A stretch of 64,000 bases of DNA from Streptomyces sp. NBC_01549 (GTDB taxonomy: Bacteria; Actinomycetota; Actinomycetes; Streptomycetales; Streptomycetaceae). Each line of letters opens with the position of its first letter. Positions within the stretch are counted from its first letter, which is position 1. Shown piece by piece: positions 1 through 9,327 of this stretch. The position numbers were made by a program, and so were the translations under genes. The notes beneath the pieces were generated by a model. It had not been told where the DNA came from. It ran no database searches and saw nothing but the letters and a program-made list of their open reading frames with translations. Location of the stretch: positions 1,302,001-1,366,000 of the forward strand of contig NZ_JAPEPW010000001.1 of the NCBI RefSeq assembly GCF_026339955.1, given 5' to 3'.

Positions 1-8
1 CTACGCCC

Positions 9-908
9 ATGAAGCCGAACAACCCGCCCCGCAGAACCCTCGAGGCGCTGGGACTGGACGACGTGCCCGCCAAGCAGCCGCTCACCTACCCCGGCCGTCC
101 CACCACCGAACCCTCGCTGCTGACCGGCGGCGAACTGCTCCAGCTCGACGTACGGCCGCTGCGGCTCGGCGAGTGGTACGTGGAGGAGCGCCAGGAGCAG
201 CAGCGGCTCGACGAGGCGCTCGCCGACCTCGGCCAGGTCGGCACCGGGCACCGCTACCCGGTGATCGCCGTCGGCTCCAACGCCTCCCCCGGCCAGGTCG
301 CCCACAAGCTGACCCGGCTCGGTATCCCGGCGACGGTGCCGATGGTGCCGGTGCGGGTGCGCGGCATCGGGGTGGGCTGCTCGGGGCACATCAGTCCGGC
401 GGGGTACGTGGCGGGGACGCCGTACGTCGACCCGCGCGCTGAGACCACGCTCGTCGTCACCTGGCTGGACTCGACGCAGCTGAAGGCGGTCGACGACACC
501 GAGTTCCCCGACTACCGGCGGGCGATACTCCCGGGCGACGCCTTCGCGATGACGATGCCCTCGGGGGAGCGGCTCGGCGGCGCGTACATCTACTTCAGCG
601 CGCACGGGGTGCTCGCCGACCCGGCCACCGAGCAGCCGCGTCCGGGCGGCGGCGACCAGGCGGAGCTGCTCGCCGCGCTGCTGGCCGGCTCCGCGCGGCT
701 GCGTGAGCTGCTCGGCCCCGACCCTGCCAGCTGGGTCCGGCGCGCCGGAGCCGACCGCGCGCTGCGCGAGCGGGGCACGCTCGTCTTCGGTGAGGAGGGC
801 TGGGTACTGCCGCAGACGGACTTCCTGCCGTACGTCGACGACACGGCCGAGCTGCGGCTGTACGACGACCTGCCGCCGCTGGACGGCTCGCTCCCCCGTC
901 GGGCGTGA
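9..908 (+). CDS. conserved hypothetical protein with a GSN motif
   Basis: A 299-residue soluble protein with no signal peptide and no membrane segment. I do not recognise a firm family. Residues 86-96 read AVGSNASPGQV, which recalls the glycine-Ser-Asn loop near the start of gamma-glutamylcyclotransferase-like folds, but the motif here lies about 85 residues in and the similarity is weak. GC3 is high, as in the neighbours, so the gene looks real. It starts so close to the window edge that its ribosome binding site and upstream partner cannot be judged. It ends about 215 bases before the ABC exporter genes. Confidence 0.8.
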   Translation: MKPNNPPRRTLEALGLDDVPAKQPLTYPGRPTTEPSLLTGGELLQLDVRPLRLGEWYVEERQEQQRLDEALADLGQVGTGHRYPVIAVGSNASPGQVAHKLTRLGIPATVPMVPVRVRGIGVGCSGHISPAGYVAGTPYVDPRAETTLVVTWLDSTQLKAVDDTEFPDYRRAILPGDAFAMTMPSGERLGGAYIYFSAHGVLADPATEQPRPGGGDQAELLAALLAGSARLRELLGPDPASWVRRAGADRALRERGTLVFGEEGWVLPQTDFLPYVDDTAELRLYDDLPPLDGSLPRRA

Positions 909-1122
909 AGGGTGCGTTTCCGGCCTGACCAGGCACGACGGGTACCTGACAAAGGCTAGGGGCGCGGGTAAGGCTCCAGGTGAGACCCTTACCTCACCCG
1001 CCCCTCGCGTGACCTGCACATTTTTACTTTCTCTTGAGTGGAACCGTCAGCGCCCCGATATTCTCCTAACCCTTACGGGGGCGTGCGCCCCGACGTCCTG
1101 AACCTTTCGATGGGTGCGGAGA

Positions 1123-2358
1123 ATGATCGAGGCAGTCGGCCTGACGAAGCGCTACGGCGCCAAGACAGCCGTGTACAACCTTTCCTTCCAGGTGCGGCCG
1201 GGTGCCGTCACCGGCTTCCTCGGGCCCAACGGCTCGGGCAAGTCGACAACGATGCGGATGATCCTCGGCCTCGACAACCCCACCTCGGGGCAGGTCACCA
1301 TCGGCGGCTTCCCCTACCGCAAGCTGCCCAACGCGCCCCGCCAGGTCGGCGCGCTCCTCGACGCCAAGGCCGTGCACGGCGGTCGGCACGCCCGCAACCA
1401 CCTGCTCTGCCTCGCCCAGCTGTCGGGCATCCCGGCCCGCCGGGTGGACGAGGTACTCGGCGTGGTCGGGCTCCAGGACGTGGCCAAGAAGCGCTCCAAG
1501 GGCTTCTCGCTCGGCATGGGACAGCGGCTCGGCATCGCGGCCGCGCTCCTCGGGGACCCTCAGGTGCTGCTCTTCGACGAGCCGGTCAACGGCCTCGACC
1601 CCGAGGGCATCCTCTGGGTCCGCAACCTGATGAAGGCGCTCGCGGCGGAGGGCCGCACGGTCTTCGTCTCCTCGCACCTGATGAGCGAGATGGCGCTGAC
1701 CGCCGACCACCTGATCGTGATCGGCCGCGGTCAGCTGCTCGCCGACCAGAACATCAAGGACTTCATCTCGCACAACTCGGCCGACTTCGCCCGGGTCCGC
1801 ACCCCGGAGACCGAGCCGCAGCAGCGCGAGAAGCTGACCGCCGCGCTCACCGAGGCGGGCGGCCAGGTGCTGCCCGAGCAGGACGGCGCGCTGCGCGTGA
1901 TGGGCCTGCCGCTGCCCCGTATCAGCGACCTCGCGCACTCCGCCGACGTACGCCTGTGGGAGCTCTCTCCGCATCAGGCCTCGCTGGAGGAGGCGTACAT
2001 GCGGATGACGCAGGGCGCCGTCGACTACCGCTCGACCATCGACCAGAAGGCCGGGCTCCAGCAGGAGCTGCCGCCGGGTGCCATGCCGCCGCCGCAGCTG
2101 CCGGTCGCGGGCCAGGGCCAGCCCGGCTGGTACGCACCGCCGCCGCCCCAGCAGGGCGGGCAGCCGTTCGCGATGCCGCAGGGCGCCCCACAGGCGGGTC
2201 CCTACGGCGCTCCGGGCACCCCGGGTGCGCCGGGTTCCGCGGACGTCAACCCGTACGCCCAGCCCTCGCCGCAGACCCCCGCGCAGCCGCCCGCCGCGCT
2301 CCCGGCGCCCGCCGCGCCCGCCGCCGCCGACCTGACCAAGCCCGAGGACGCCCGATGA
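1123..2358 (+). CDS. ABC transporter ATP-binding protein
   Basis: ATPase subunit of a two-gene exporter of the CcmA/drug-export type. Walker A GPNGSGKST lies at residues 34-42, the signature FSLGMGQ at about 128-134, and Walker B LLFDEP at 149-154 followed by the D-loop. The ATPase core ends near residue 300. A tail of about 110 residues rich in Pro, Gln, Gly and Ala follows, common in Streptomyces members and probably disordered. I chose ATG 1123 (MIEAVGLTKRYG) because family alignments begin at that point; an in-frame GTG at 1114 is possible. The stop overlaps the permease start by four bases (ATGA), so the two are translationally coupled. The substrate is unknown. Confidence 0.93.
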   Translation: MIEAVGLTKRYGAKTAVYNLSFQVRPGAVTGFLGPNGSGKSTTMRMILGLDNPTSGQVTIGGFPYRKLPNAPRQVGALLDAKAVHGGRHARNHLLCLAQLSGIPARRVDEVLGVVGLQDVAKKRSKGFSLGMGQRLGIAAALLGDPQVLLFDEPVNGLDPEGILWVRNLMKALAAEGRTVFVSSHLMSEMALTADHLIVIGRGQLLADQNIKDFISHNSADFARVRTPETEPQQREKLTAALTEAGGQVLPEQDGALRVMGLPLPRISDLAHSADVRLWELSPHQASLEEAYMRMTQGAVDYRSTIDQKAGLQQELPPGAMPPPQLPVAGQGQPGWYAPPPPQQGGQPFAMPQGAPQAGPYGAPGTPGAPGSADVNPYAQPSPQTPAQPPAALPAPAAPAAADLTKPEDAR

Positions 2359-3200
2359 GCACGCCCCCGCCCCCGATGCCGCAGCAGACCGCCGGGGCCC
2401 CCGTCTGGCAGGCGGCGCCCGGCACGGCGTACAGCTCGCCGATCCCGGTCACCCGCACCCACCTCGGCCACGCGCTCGCCTCCGAGTGGACGAAGATCAA
2501 GTCGGTGCGCTCCACGCTGTGGACGCTCGGCACCTTCGTGCTCCTGGTGGTCGGCATCGGCTTCCTGGTCGCCGCGCAGACCCAGGACTCCGACTTCGGC
2601 GACGTGCCGTACACGGTCCCGGCCTTCTTCGGGCTGATCCTGGGCCAGATCTGCCTGATCACGCTGGGCGTCCTCGTCGTCTCCTCCGAGTACGGCACGG
2701 GCATGATCCGGACGACGTTCACGGCCTCGCCGCAGCGCCACCGGGTGCTCACCGCCAAGCTGATCATCTTCTTCGCGGTGGCGTTCACAGTCTCCGCGCT
2801 CTCCATAGGCCTGGTCGGCCTCATGACCTCGGCCATGCACGGCGGTTCCTCGAACGTCTCGTGGGGCGGCACGGTCATCAAGGGCGCGCTGTACGTCTCG
2901 CTGCTCGGCGTCCTGTCGCTCGCGGTGGGCTCGATGCTGCGGCACTCGGCGGGCGCGATCACCACGATGCTCGGCGTCGTGCTGGTACCCGCGATCATGC
3001 CCGCGTTCCTGATGATGTCCCAGAGCATGCGCACGATCGGCGAGAAAATGCAGGAGTACGCCGCTCCCAACGCCCTCGCCAAGGTCTTCGAGCTGGACAG
3101 CGAGAACGGAGGCGGCGGCGCACAGCTCGGCCTGCTCGCCGGAGTGACGGCGGCGGCGATCGCCGGCGCGTACCTACTGCTGGAGCGCCGGGACGTGTGA
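2355..3200 (+). CDS. ABC transporter permease, ABC-2 type
   Basis: Membrane partner of the ATPase just upstream, overlapping it by ATGA. The 281-residue protein has a Pro-rich cytoplasmic N terminus of about 45 residues, then six predicted hydrophobic segments, beginning with TLWTLGTFVLLVVGIGFLVA and ending with a segment rich in Ala and Gly before a short basic tail (LLLERRDV). The layout fits the ABC-2/YhfP-like permeases that export drugs, lipids or peptides. The substrate cannot be inferred from sequence. Confidence 0.9.
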   Translation: MSTPPPPMPQQTAGAPVWQAAPGTAYSSPIPVTRTHLGHALASEWTKIKSVRSTLWTLGTFVLLVVGIGFLVAAQTQDSDFGDVPYTVPAFFGLILGQICLITLGVLVVSSEYGTGMIRTTFTASPQRHRVLTAKLIIFFAVAFTVSALSIGLVGLMTSAMHGGSSNVSWGGTVIKGALYVSLLGVLSLAVGSMLRHSAGAITTMLGVVLVPAIMPAFLMMSQSMRTIGEKMQEYAAPNALAKVFELDSENGGGGAQLGLLAGVTAAAIAGAYLLLERRDV

Positions 3201-3222
3201 GGCCGCTCCCACCTGAAGTCGC

Positions 3223-3555
3223 CTAGAACTTCGGCGCGTTACGGGGCCGCTGCACCCTCGAGGTGCGGCGGTCCTTCGCGTTCCAGCAGGCCTTGTGCCA
3301 GTGGCGGCGGTCGTCGACGCCCGAGTGCTCCGGCCAGGCCACCACGTGCGGAACGCCGGAGGGGATCATCTGGTCGCAGCCCGGGCAGCGATAGGTCTTG
3401 CCCTCGGCGCTGGCGCCCGCCACATGACGCACGCTCCACTCCTCGCCCTGCCAGCTCTCCGTGGACTGCCAGCCGCCGTACCTCCCGGAGCGGTCGTCCT
3501 CCGCGCTCCGGCCGGAGGAGTCGGAACCCTTGGGACGGTTGCGACGCGGGGACAC
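3223..3555 (-). CDS. small Cys/His-rich conserved protein (annotated in streptomycetes as ATP/GTP-binding protein)
   Basis: A 110-residue protein starting with GTG (VSPRRNRPKG), with a GAGGTG ribosome site six bases upstream. A CPGC pair at residues 57-60 and the later HWHKAC segment (residues 85-90) form a likely zinc site. The N terminus is basic and polar. Close relatives in streptomycetes often carry the label ATP/GTP-binding protein, but I see no P-loop, so that name is not supported. It is convergent with the ABC permease gene, 22 bases away. Confidence 0.8.
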   Translation of the reverse strand: MSPRRNRPKGSDSSGRSAEDDRSGRYGGWQSTESWQGEEWSVRHVAGASAEGKTYRCPGCDQMIPSGVPHVVAWPEHSGVDDRRHWHKACWNAKDRRTSRVQRPRNAPKF

Positions 3556-3775
3556 AGGACACCTCACGGAGCTATACAGGGAGCAGGGGCTTCTCCAGCC
3601 TACGCGGCGCGCACAGGGGTAGTCGTACTCCGCCAACCCCCTCAGATCGCCCTCCCGTCGACTCATTCTGCAGACAATCCGCAAATCCCTCCGACAGGCC
3701 GTGTCCTCGGCACGTGTCGGGCGGTTATGCCGGTGGGGGAGCTCCGCGTCGGAGCCGAGGAAGCAGGAAAGCACC

Positions 3776-4804
3776 ATGCACGTTGGAAGTTTTGTACTGG
3801 CGGCCCAGTTCCCGGGCCAGGGCCAGGGGGAGGCCCTGCACCGGGCGGTGCGCACGGCCGAGGTCGCCGAGGAGTCCGGGCTCGACGCGGTGTGGCTGGC
3901 CGAGCACCACTTCGTACCGTACGGGACGTGCCCGTCGGCGGTCACCCTCGCCGCCCTGCTGCTGGGCCGCACCAGCCGCATCCGCGTCGGTACGGCGGTG
4001 AGCGTACTGCCCACCGTCCACCCCGTCTCCCTCGGCGAGCAGGCCGCGCTGCTGCACGTGACGTCCGGCGGCCGTTTCACGCTGGGCGTGGGGCGGGGCG
4101 GACCCTGGGTGGACCTGGAGGTCTTCGGCTCGGGACTCGAGGCGTACGAGAAGGGGTTCCCGGAATCACTGGATCTGCTGGTGCGCTGGCTGCGCGAGCC
4201 GTCCGTGGAAGGGCGCGGCGAGCGGTTCAGGTTCCGTGAAGTGCCCGTCGTGCCCCGGCCGTCGGAGGCGCTGAGCTGCTCCCCCGGCCCCGAGGTCGTC
4301 GTCGCCTGCACCTCACCGGCGAGCGTACGGCTCGCCGCCGAGCGGGGACTACCGATGCTCCTCGGCATGCATGTCGGTGACGAGGAGAAGGCCGAAATGG
4401 TGTCCCTGTGGCGACAGTTGGCGCGTGTGGCGGGCCGTTCGACGGACGAGATTCTCGGCGCGGCCCATGTCTCGGCCGGCGTCTGTCAGATCGCGGACCG
4501 TCGCACCGACGCCGTCGAGACGCTCCTCAAGGCGATGCCGGGCTGGCTGAGGCAGGGGCTGGAGGCGCATGTGACGGTCGACGGCCGCGCCCGCGCGATG
4601 CGGGACCCGCTGGCGTACACGGAACTTCTCTGCGGGCTGCACCCGGTGGGCACGCCGCGCCTGTGCGCCGACCGTCTCGCCGCCACCTCGGAGCGCACCG
4701 GTATCTCCCGCTTCGCCCTCCTCGTCGAGGGCTCCGGCGATCTGGCGGCCACAGAGGAGAACGTCCACCGGCTCGGCACCGAGGTACTCCCCCACCTCGG
4801 CTGA
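3776..4804 (+). CDS. LLM-class flavin-dependent oxidoreductase
   Basis: A 342-residue luciferase-like TIM-barrel monooxygenase. Visible family marks are the N-terminal strand MHVGSFVLAAQFPGQ, the DAVWLAEHHF segment (residues about 40-50) and the TAVSVLPTVHPVSLGEQAA segment that binds flavin. It would use FMN or F420 with a reduced nicotinamide system. The substrate is unknown. ATG 3776 was chosen because it has AGGAAA eight bases upstream and begins the conserved strand; longer in-frame extensions lack coding character. It stands alone between a divergent small gene and a convergent hypothetical gene. Confidence 0.9.
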   Translation: MHVGSFVLAAQFPGQGQGEALHRAVRTAEVAEESGLDAVWLAEHHFVPYGTCPSAVTLAALLLGRTSRIRVGTAVSVLPTVHPVSLGEQAALLHVTSGGRFTLGVGRGGPWVDLEVFGSGLEAYEKGFPESLDLLVRWLREPSVEGRGERFRFREVPVVPRPSEALSCSPGPEVVVACTSPASVRLAAERGLPMLLGMHVGDEEKAEMVSLWRQLARVAGRSTDEILGAAHVSAGVCQIADRRTDAVETLLKAMPGWLRQGLEAHVTVDGRARAMRDPLAYTELLCGLHPVGTPRLCADRLAATSERTGISRFALLVEGSGDLAATEENVHRLGTEVLPHLG

Positions 4805-5065
4805 GACGGTTCACCGCGGACGACGTGGGCCCGGGAGAGGGTGCGGGCGCCCTGGGCCCACCGACGCTCTCCAGGGCCCCACAACCGGCTTGTCCCGCCC
4901 CGCGGCCCGGACAACTCGGTCTCCCCGACCCGACGCACACACCCACTCACGATCCGCGTCCCGCCGTCGGCCAGGGGACCCGGCGACCCTGGGGGAGCCT
5001 GCCGCCCCGTACAAATGCACCTCCCGCGTACGGAGCGGCAAGCAATTCAGCATCAAGGCGTCACG
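4805..5065. other. intergenic region with nothing identified
   Basis: About 260 bases between convergent genes. Several open frames cross it on both strands, but none has coding bias or a plausible start. I see no long inverted repeat with a T tract. Confidence 0.5.
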
Positions 5066-5458
5066 TCAGCAGTCTCGGAACTCCGGCGACTGGTTCAGCA
5101 GCTGACTGCGCACCGAGGTGAAGCGTGCCAGCGTGTCGTCCACTGAGGCGTCCAGTGGGAACACCGCCACCCGATGGCAGTTCTGGAAGGCCAGCCGCAC
5201 ACCGAAGTGCCGCTGCAGCGCGCCGCGTATCGCGTCACTCGCGAGCGCACGCAGCAGCTGGCCACGCGCCTGCTCGTCCGGCGGAGGCGTCTGGTTGTCG
5301 GCGAAGTTGCCGCCGTCCACCTTCAGCTGAGCCACCAGGGAGCTGATCATCTCCCATGCGTAGGGCAGGGAGGTCCGGACGCAGTCGACGAATTCTGCTT
5401 CGTCGACCTCGCCTCGCTCGGCCTTCTCGAGTAGGGCCGGTGAGACGTCGAGCGACAT
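5066..5458 (-). CDS. SCO5389-family protein
   Basis: A 130-residue small acidic protein beginning MSLDVSPALL, with an AGGAG-type site (gagaggagaac) upstream. It has no membrane segment and no known catalytic motif. The sequence matches my memory of the actinobacterial family named after S. coelicolor SCO5389, whose role is unknown. It is divergently placed from nucS with about 245 bases between, so the two may share a control region. Confidence 0.85.
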   Translation of the reverse strand: MSLDVSPALLEKAERGEVDEAEFVDCVRTSLPYAWEMISSLVAQLKVDGGNFADNQTPPPDEQARGQLLRALASDAIRGALQRHFGVRLAFQNCHRVAVFPLDASVDDTLARFTSVRSQLLNQSPEFRDC

Positions 5459-5702
5459 GGGTTCTCCTCTCGCACCCCCAGACCTCGGGGGTTGCCGGAC
5501 AGGTAAGGGACATTCGCGATGTCCAACACTCTGAGTACACGCATCGCGACCTCCCGTTTATACGGTAAGCAACGTACGGTGACGGCACCAGGAGAATGCC
5601 CACATAGCGAACTCTCACTAGGCCCACAATCAGCCACGACCGAACAGGCGTCTTCCAGGGCGAATCGCGTGGACCTCTGCCCGTCGAGTAGCGTTGCGGA
5701 CC

Positions 5703-6374
5703 ATGCGTCTCGTCATTGCCCGCTGCTCCGTTGACTACGCGGGCCGGCTCACCGCCCATCTCCCGTCGGCCCCCCGTCTCATCCTCGTGAAGGCGGACGG
5801 CAGCGTCTCGATCCACGCTGACGACCGGGCCTACAAGCCCCTCAACTGGATGTCGCCGCCCTGCACCCTGAAGGAGGGCTCCGGCGACGAGGAGGGCGTC
5901 TGGACCGTCATCAACAAGGCGGGCGAGAAGCTCATCATCACGATGGAGGAAGTCCTCCACGACTCCTCGCACGAACTCGGAGTGGACCCCGGTCTGATCA
6001 AGGACGGCGTGGAAGCGCACCTCCAGGAGCTCCTCGCCGACCGCATCGAAACCCTCGGCGAGGGCTACACACTCATCCGCCGCGAGTACATGACGGCCAT
6101 CGGCCCGGTCGACATCCTGTGCCGCGACGGCGAGGGCCAGACCGTCGCCATCGAGATCAAGCGACGCGGCGAGATCGACGGCGTGGAGCAGCTCACCCGC
6201 TACCTGGAGTTGCTCAACCGCGACCCGCACCTCGCGCCGGTCCGCGGCATCTTCGCCGCCCAGGAGATCAAGCCGCAGGCCCGCGTCCTCGCCACGGACC
6301 GCGGCATCGGCTGCACGGTCCTGGACTACAACGCGCTGCGCGGCATCGAGGACGACAAGCTGCGGTTGTTCTGA
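5703..6374 (+). CDS. nucS: endonuclease NucS (EndoMS), mismatch repair nuclease
   Basis: NucS cuts double-stranded DNA at mismatches and stands in for the missing MutS/MutL system in actinobacteria. The 223-residue protein has the N-terminal dimerisation domain ([16 protein letters not shown]) and a C-terminal RecB-like nuclease domain. In the latter, GPVDILCRD and [12 protein letters not shown] supply the D...E-x-K active site (about residues 133-165). The C terminus DDKLRLF resembles the sliding-clamp binding tail known in this family. ATG 5703 begins the conserved N terminus; an alternative in-frame ATG lies three codons upstream. Confidence 0.95.
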   Translation: MRLVIARCSVDYAGRLTAHLPSAPRLILVKADGSVSIHADDRAYKPLNWMSPPCTLKEGSGDEEGVWTVINKAGEKLIITMEEVLHDSSHELGVDPGLIKDGVEAHLQELLADRIETLGEGYTLIRREYMTAIGPVDILCRDGEGQTVAIEIKRRGEIDGVEQLTRYLELLNRDPHLAPVRGIFAAQEIKPQARVLATDRGIGCTVLDYNALRGIEDDKLRLF

Positions 6375-6417
6375 TTCGAACGACTTTGACTCAATCGGCC
6401 ATGTAGTTCGCCGGTCA

Positions 6418-6459
6418 CGAGTGAGGGCCGGGTCCGATGTCGGACCCGGCCCTCACTCG
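6418..6459. terminator. bidirectional hairpin terminator between nucS and the convergent ATP-binding protein gene
   Basis: A perfect 20-base-pair inverted repeat (6418-6437 with 6440-6459) and a two-base loop lie between two converging genes. There is no long T run, as is usual in Streptomyces. Confidence 0.85.
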
Positions 6460-6470
6460 TGTCGCGGTAC

Positions 6471-9059
6471 TCAGATCACCGAGCCACCGGGCGAACCGTC
6501 GGCACCACCGCTCGCCGGAACACTCGCGGATCTGCTTTGCGGAGCGCTGGCAGTGGTGCTCGCGGGGACGCTGGAGGCGGGGCCACTGGCGGTGTCGGTG
6601 GTCGACGGCGTCGTCGTCGGGGTGGGCGTCGGAGTGGGCGTCGGAGTGGGCGTCGGAGTGGGCGTCGGAGTGGGCGTCGGTGTGTCCGACGGCGTCTGGG
6701 TCGGCGTCTTGGACGGAGTCTGCGAGGGCGTCTTGGTCGGCGTCTTCGACGGGGTCTTGGAGGGCGACTTGGACGGCGACGTCGACGTACCGCCTCCGCC
6801 TCCCCCCTTCGTCCCACTCGGACTGTCCGAAGGCTGCCGGCTCGTGCTCGTCGGCGGCGTCGGGTCGTCCGAGGTCCCGTACGTGCCGTCGGGGCCCGGA
6901 TCGGTCGGCGCGGTCACCACGGCCGCGTCGCCGTCGTCCCCACTGCCCTTCTTCGCCTTGTCGGCGCCGAGGCTGCCGTCCTGGCTGCCCTGACTGGCCG
7001 AGGGGTTGACGCCGACCTTCTCGGACGGGTTGTCGGTGTTGTTGTTCGAGGTCGCGCCGAGCGTCACCACGGTGCCCAGCACGGCGACGAGGAGCGCGCC
7101 CGCGCCCGCGGCCACCAGGTTGCGCCGGGTGCCGGTCACCAGACGGCTGCCGACGCCCACGCGCTTGGACGCCGGGCCCGGTTCGACCCGGTTGGTGACC
7201 AGCGTCGAGGGCTCCCCGGCCGGGGCGGACAGTACGAACGCGGCAGGTACGCCACCGGGCGGCGACGCCGACTCCTCGTGCCGCGCGTCGGGCACCTCCT
7301 CGCCCGCCGCCGTACGCCCGCCGGGCAGTACGGCCCCGGAGCGGTCGGCGACCAGTGCGAGGGCGCGACGGCCCGCGACGGTGCCACGCTTGTCGACGAG
7401 GGCGCCGCGCAGCCCGATGGAGGCCTCCAGCTCGGCACGGGCCCGGTCCAACTCGCCGCCGCAGAGCGCGAGGATCCCCAACTCGTGGTGGAAGTAGGCC
7501 TGTTCGCCGACCTCACCAGTGAGCCGGGAGGCCTCGGCACCGAAGTGCAGCGCGCGTTCCCAGGCGTTCCAGTTCAGTCCCGCGGCGAACGCGGGCGCGG
7601 CCGTGCGGGCCAGCTGCACGGCTACGCTCTCGTCCTGCTCGTCGGCCGGGGGCGTGGTGAGCGGCACCAGGACGGTGAGAGCGGCGAGCACGGCGTCGGC
7701 CTCGGCACAGACCCGCTCCGGGGTGACCGAGGGATGTCCGGCCCACCAGGTGTAGTGCTGGGCCGCGGTGCGGGCCTGCTCCTCCACCCCGTCGGCGTAC
7801 CCGGCGGCCTCCAGCTGCGCCTGCACACCGGCGGCGAGCCGGTAGCGGGAGCCGACCGGGGAGACCAGCGCGCAGTCCGCCAGTTCGGCGAGCGCGGCGT
7901 CGGCGTGGGTGTCGTCCACGAGGGCGGGCAGATGCGTCTGGTGCGGCACCTCACCGCCGAGCGCGATGGCGAAGCGCAGGGTGGCACGGGCCGACCCGCT
8001 CAGCCGGGAGGCGAGCAGTGCGGCGGGCGCGGCCCCCTCGGCGAGCGAGGGCAGCGGTACGTCGTGGCCGTCGGCGGCCTCGAAGGGCGCGTCGACCGGC
8101 AGGTCGACCGGGGCGTCCTGAAAGACGCCGAAGTCGTCGAAGGCGCTCTCCTTGGCCTGCAGCTGGTCGCGCTGCCGCAGCAGGGCGCCGGCCTGCATGA
8201 AGCGCAGCGGCAGGCCCTCGGACTCGAACCAGAGGTCACCCGCCCAGTTCGCCTCCTCCTCGGTCAGCACGCGTCCGACGGTCCGCTCCAGGAGCTCCAG
8301 GCCGCCGCTGCGGTCGAGTCCGCCGAGGAAGATCTCTTCGAGGAGGGAGTCGGTGGACGGCGCGGGGACGTCGGGGGTCGCGGCGATGACGAAGGCGCAC
8401 TCGGGTGTGGCGTCGAGGAGTTCGTCGAGCGCGGTGCCACCGATCTCCACGTCGTCGAGGACGACGACCGCGCCGATCCCGTGGACGAATTCGAGCAGTT
8501 CGTCCCGTTCGGGGCGGTACAGGGGCGCGTTGTGAACCGCGGCGAACAGGTCGTACAGCAGGTCGGTCGCCGTGCGCCGGTATCCGGAGAGGCGGACGAC
8601 GCCGTCGGGGGCGAGGTCCGCGCAGTCGTCGGCGACGGCGTCGAGCAGGCTGGTGCGGCCGGAGCCCGCGGGGCCGGTGAGACGTACGGAACGCCCGCGC
8701 GCCAGCAGGCGGACGAGCCGCTCGCGCTCCTCCTGGCGCTCCAGGAGCGGCAGTCGGGGCCGGGCGGGTCCCGGCGGTACGGGCGGCAGGGCGGCGCGAG
8801 CCAGTTCGGCGCGCTCGGCCGCGCTGAACTTCGTGGGCCGCTGCGGCCGCTCTCCCGGCGGGCAGACCTCTATCTCACTGCCGTCGACAGGGTTGACGGT
8901 GAGCAGGAAGTCGCCCGAGACGAGTTGGACGGTACGGGCGAGTGCGGGTGTGTGCTGGCCCAGGTCGGCGGTGAGCGCATCACGTGGCGGGCGCGAGCGA
9001 GGCGCCTGGCCGTCGTTGTCATGGCCGTACTCTTCGGGTCCCCGGTTGTTCGGGTCCAT
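6471..9059 (-). CDS. large NTPase-like membrane protein with Thr/Pro-repeat tail
   Basis: An 862-residue protein. An N-terminal region of about 100 residues precedes an AAA/NB-ARC-like module. Its P-loop reads GPAGSGRTS at 129-137, with Arg (codon CGC) where the catalytic Lys is expected, and a Walker-B-like VVVLDDVEIGG follows. An alpha-helical, probably TPR-like region runs to about residue 640. A single membrane helix lies at about 649-672, followed by a 190-residue tail of Ser/Thr/Pro/Lys including a long TP dipeptide run. Start ATG 9059 (MDPNNRGPEE) has a G-rich ribosome site. The topology suggests a cytoplasmic sensor with a wall-spanning tail; the function is unknown. Confidence 0.85.
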   Translation of the reverse strand: MDPNNRGPEEYGHDNDGQAPRSRPPRDALTADLGQHTPALARTVQLVSGDFLLTVNPVDGSEIEVCPPGERPQRPTKFSAAERAELARAALPPVPPGPARPRLPLLERQEERERLVRLLARGRSVRLTGPAGSGRTSLLDAVADDCADLAPDGVVRLSGYRRTATDLLYDLFAAVHNAPLYRPERDELLEFVHGIGAVVVLDDVEIGGTALDELLDATPECAFVIAATPDVPAPSTDSLLEEIFLGGLDRSGGLELLERTVGRVLTEEEANWAGDLWFESEGLPLRFMQAGALLRQRDQLQAKESAFDDFGVFQDAPVDLPVDAPFEAADGHDVPLPSLAEGAAPAALLASRLSGSARATLRFAIALGGEVPHQTHLPALVDDTHADAALAELADCALVSPVGSRYRLAAGVQAQLEAAGYADGVEEQARTAAQHYTWWAGHPSVTPERVCAEADAVLAALTVLVPLTTPPADEQDESVAVQLARTAAPAFAAGLNWNAWERALHFGAEASRLTGEVGEQAYFHHELGILALCGGELDRARAELEASIGLRGALVDKRGTVAGRRALALVADRSGAVLPGGRTAAGEEVPDARHEESASPPGGVPAAFVLSAPAGEPSTLVTNRVEPGPASKRVGVGSRLVTGTRRNLVAAGAGALLVAVLGTVVTLGATSNNNTDNPSEKVGVNPSASQGSQDGSLGADKAKKGSGDDGDAAVVTAPTDPGPDGTYGTSDDPTPPTSTSRQPSDSPSGTKGGGGGGTSTSPSKSPSKTPSKTPTKTPSQTPSKTPTQTPSDTPTPTPTPTPTPTPTPTPTPTPTTTPSTTDTASGPASSVPASTTASAPQSRSASVPASGGADGSPGGSVI
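6622..6681. repeat. five tandem 12-bp units inside the tail of the NTPase-like gene
   Basis: Five consecutive copies of GTGGGCGTCGGA (the last ends in T) encode the TP dipeptide run on the minus strand. Such arrays change length by slippage, so strains may differ in tail length. Confidence 0.9.
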
Positions 9060-9327
9060 GTTCCAAGCCCCCCAAAAGCGTCGTGTGCGGATCTTGTCGC
9101 CGGGAGTCCGGTGACACCCAGGCCCCTCCCGGCCTTGCTGCACACCGCGCTGTCGCTTCTGGTCCGGTGCCCGCTCGTAGGGTTTCGGGTGGCGGGCAGC
9201 CGAACCCTAAACCTGCGCACAGTATCTCCGACAGGTCGGGGTACCGCGCCGCCCGAGACGTCACAGTCTCGTGAGGATTGTGCGCGAGGTACGTTTTCGT
9301 ACGCCGTTTCAGGACGCGTGCGCCGGG

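Noticed and set aside
1040..1065. ECF-sigma-type promoter (GGAAC) before the ABC genes
   Set aside because: A -35-like GGAAC is present but no convincing -10 at the right distance.
1038..3200. A 720-codon plus-strand frame
   Set aside because: Only its last 281 codons (from 2355) are the real permease; the first part is the ATPase gene read out of frame.
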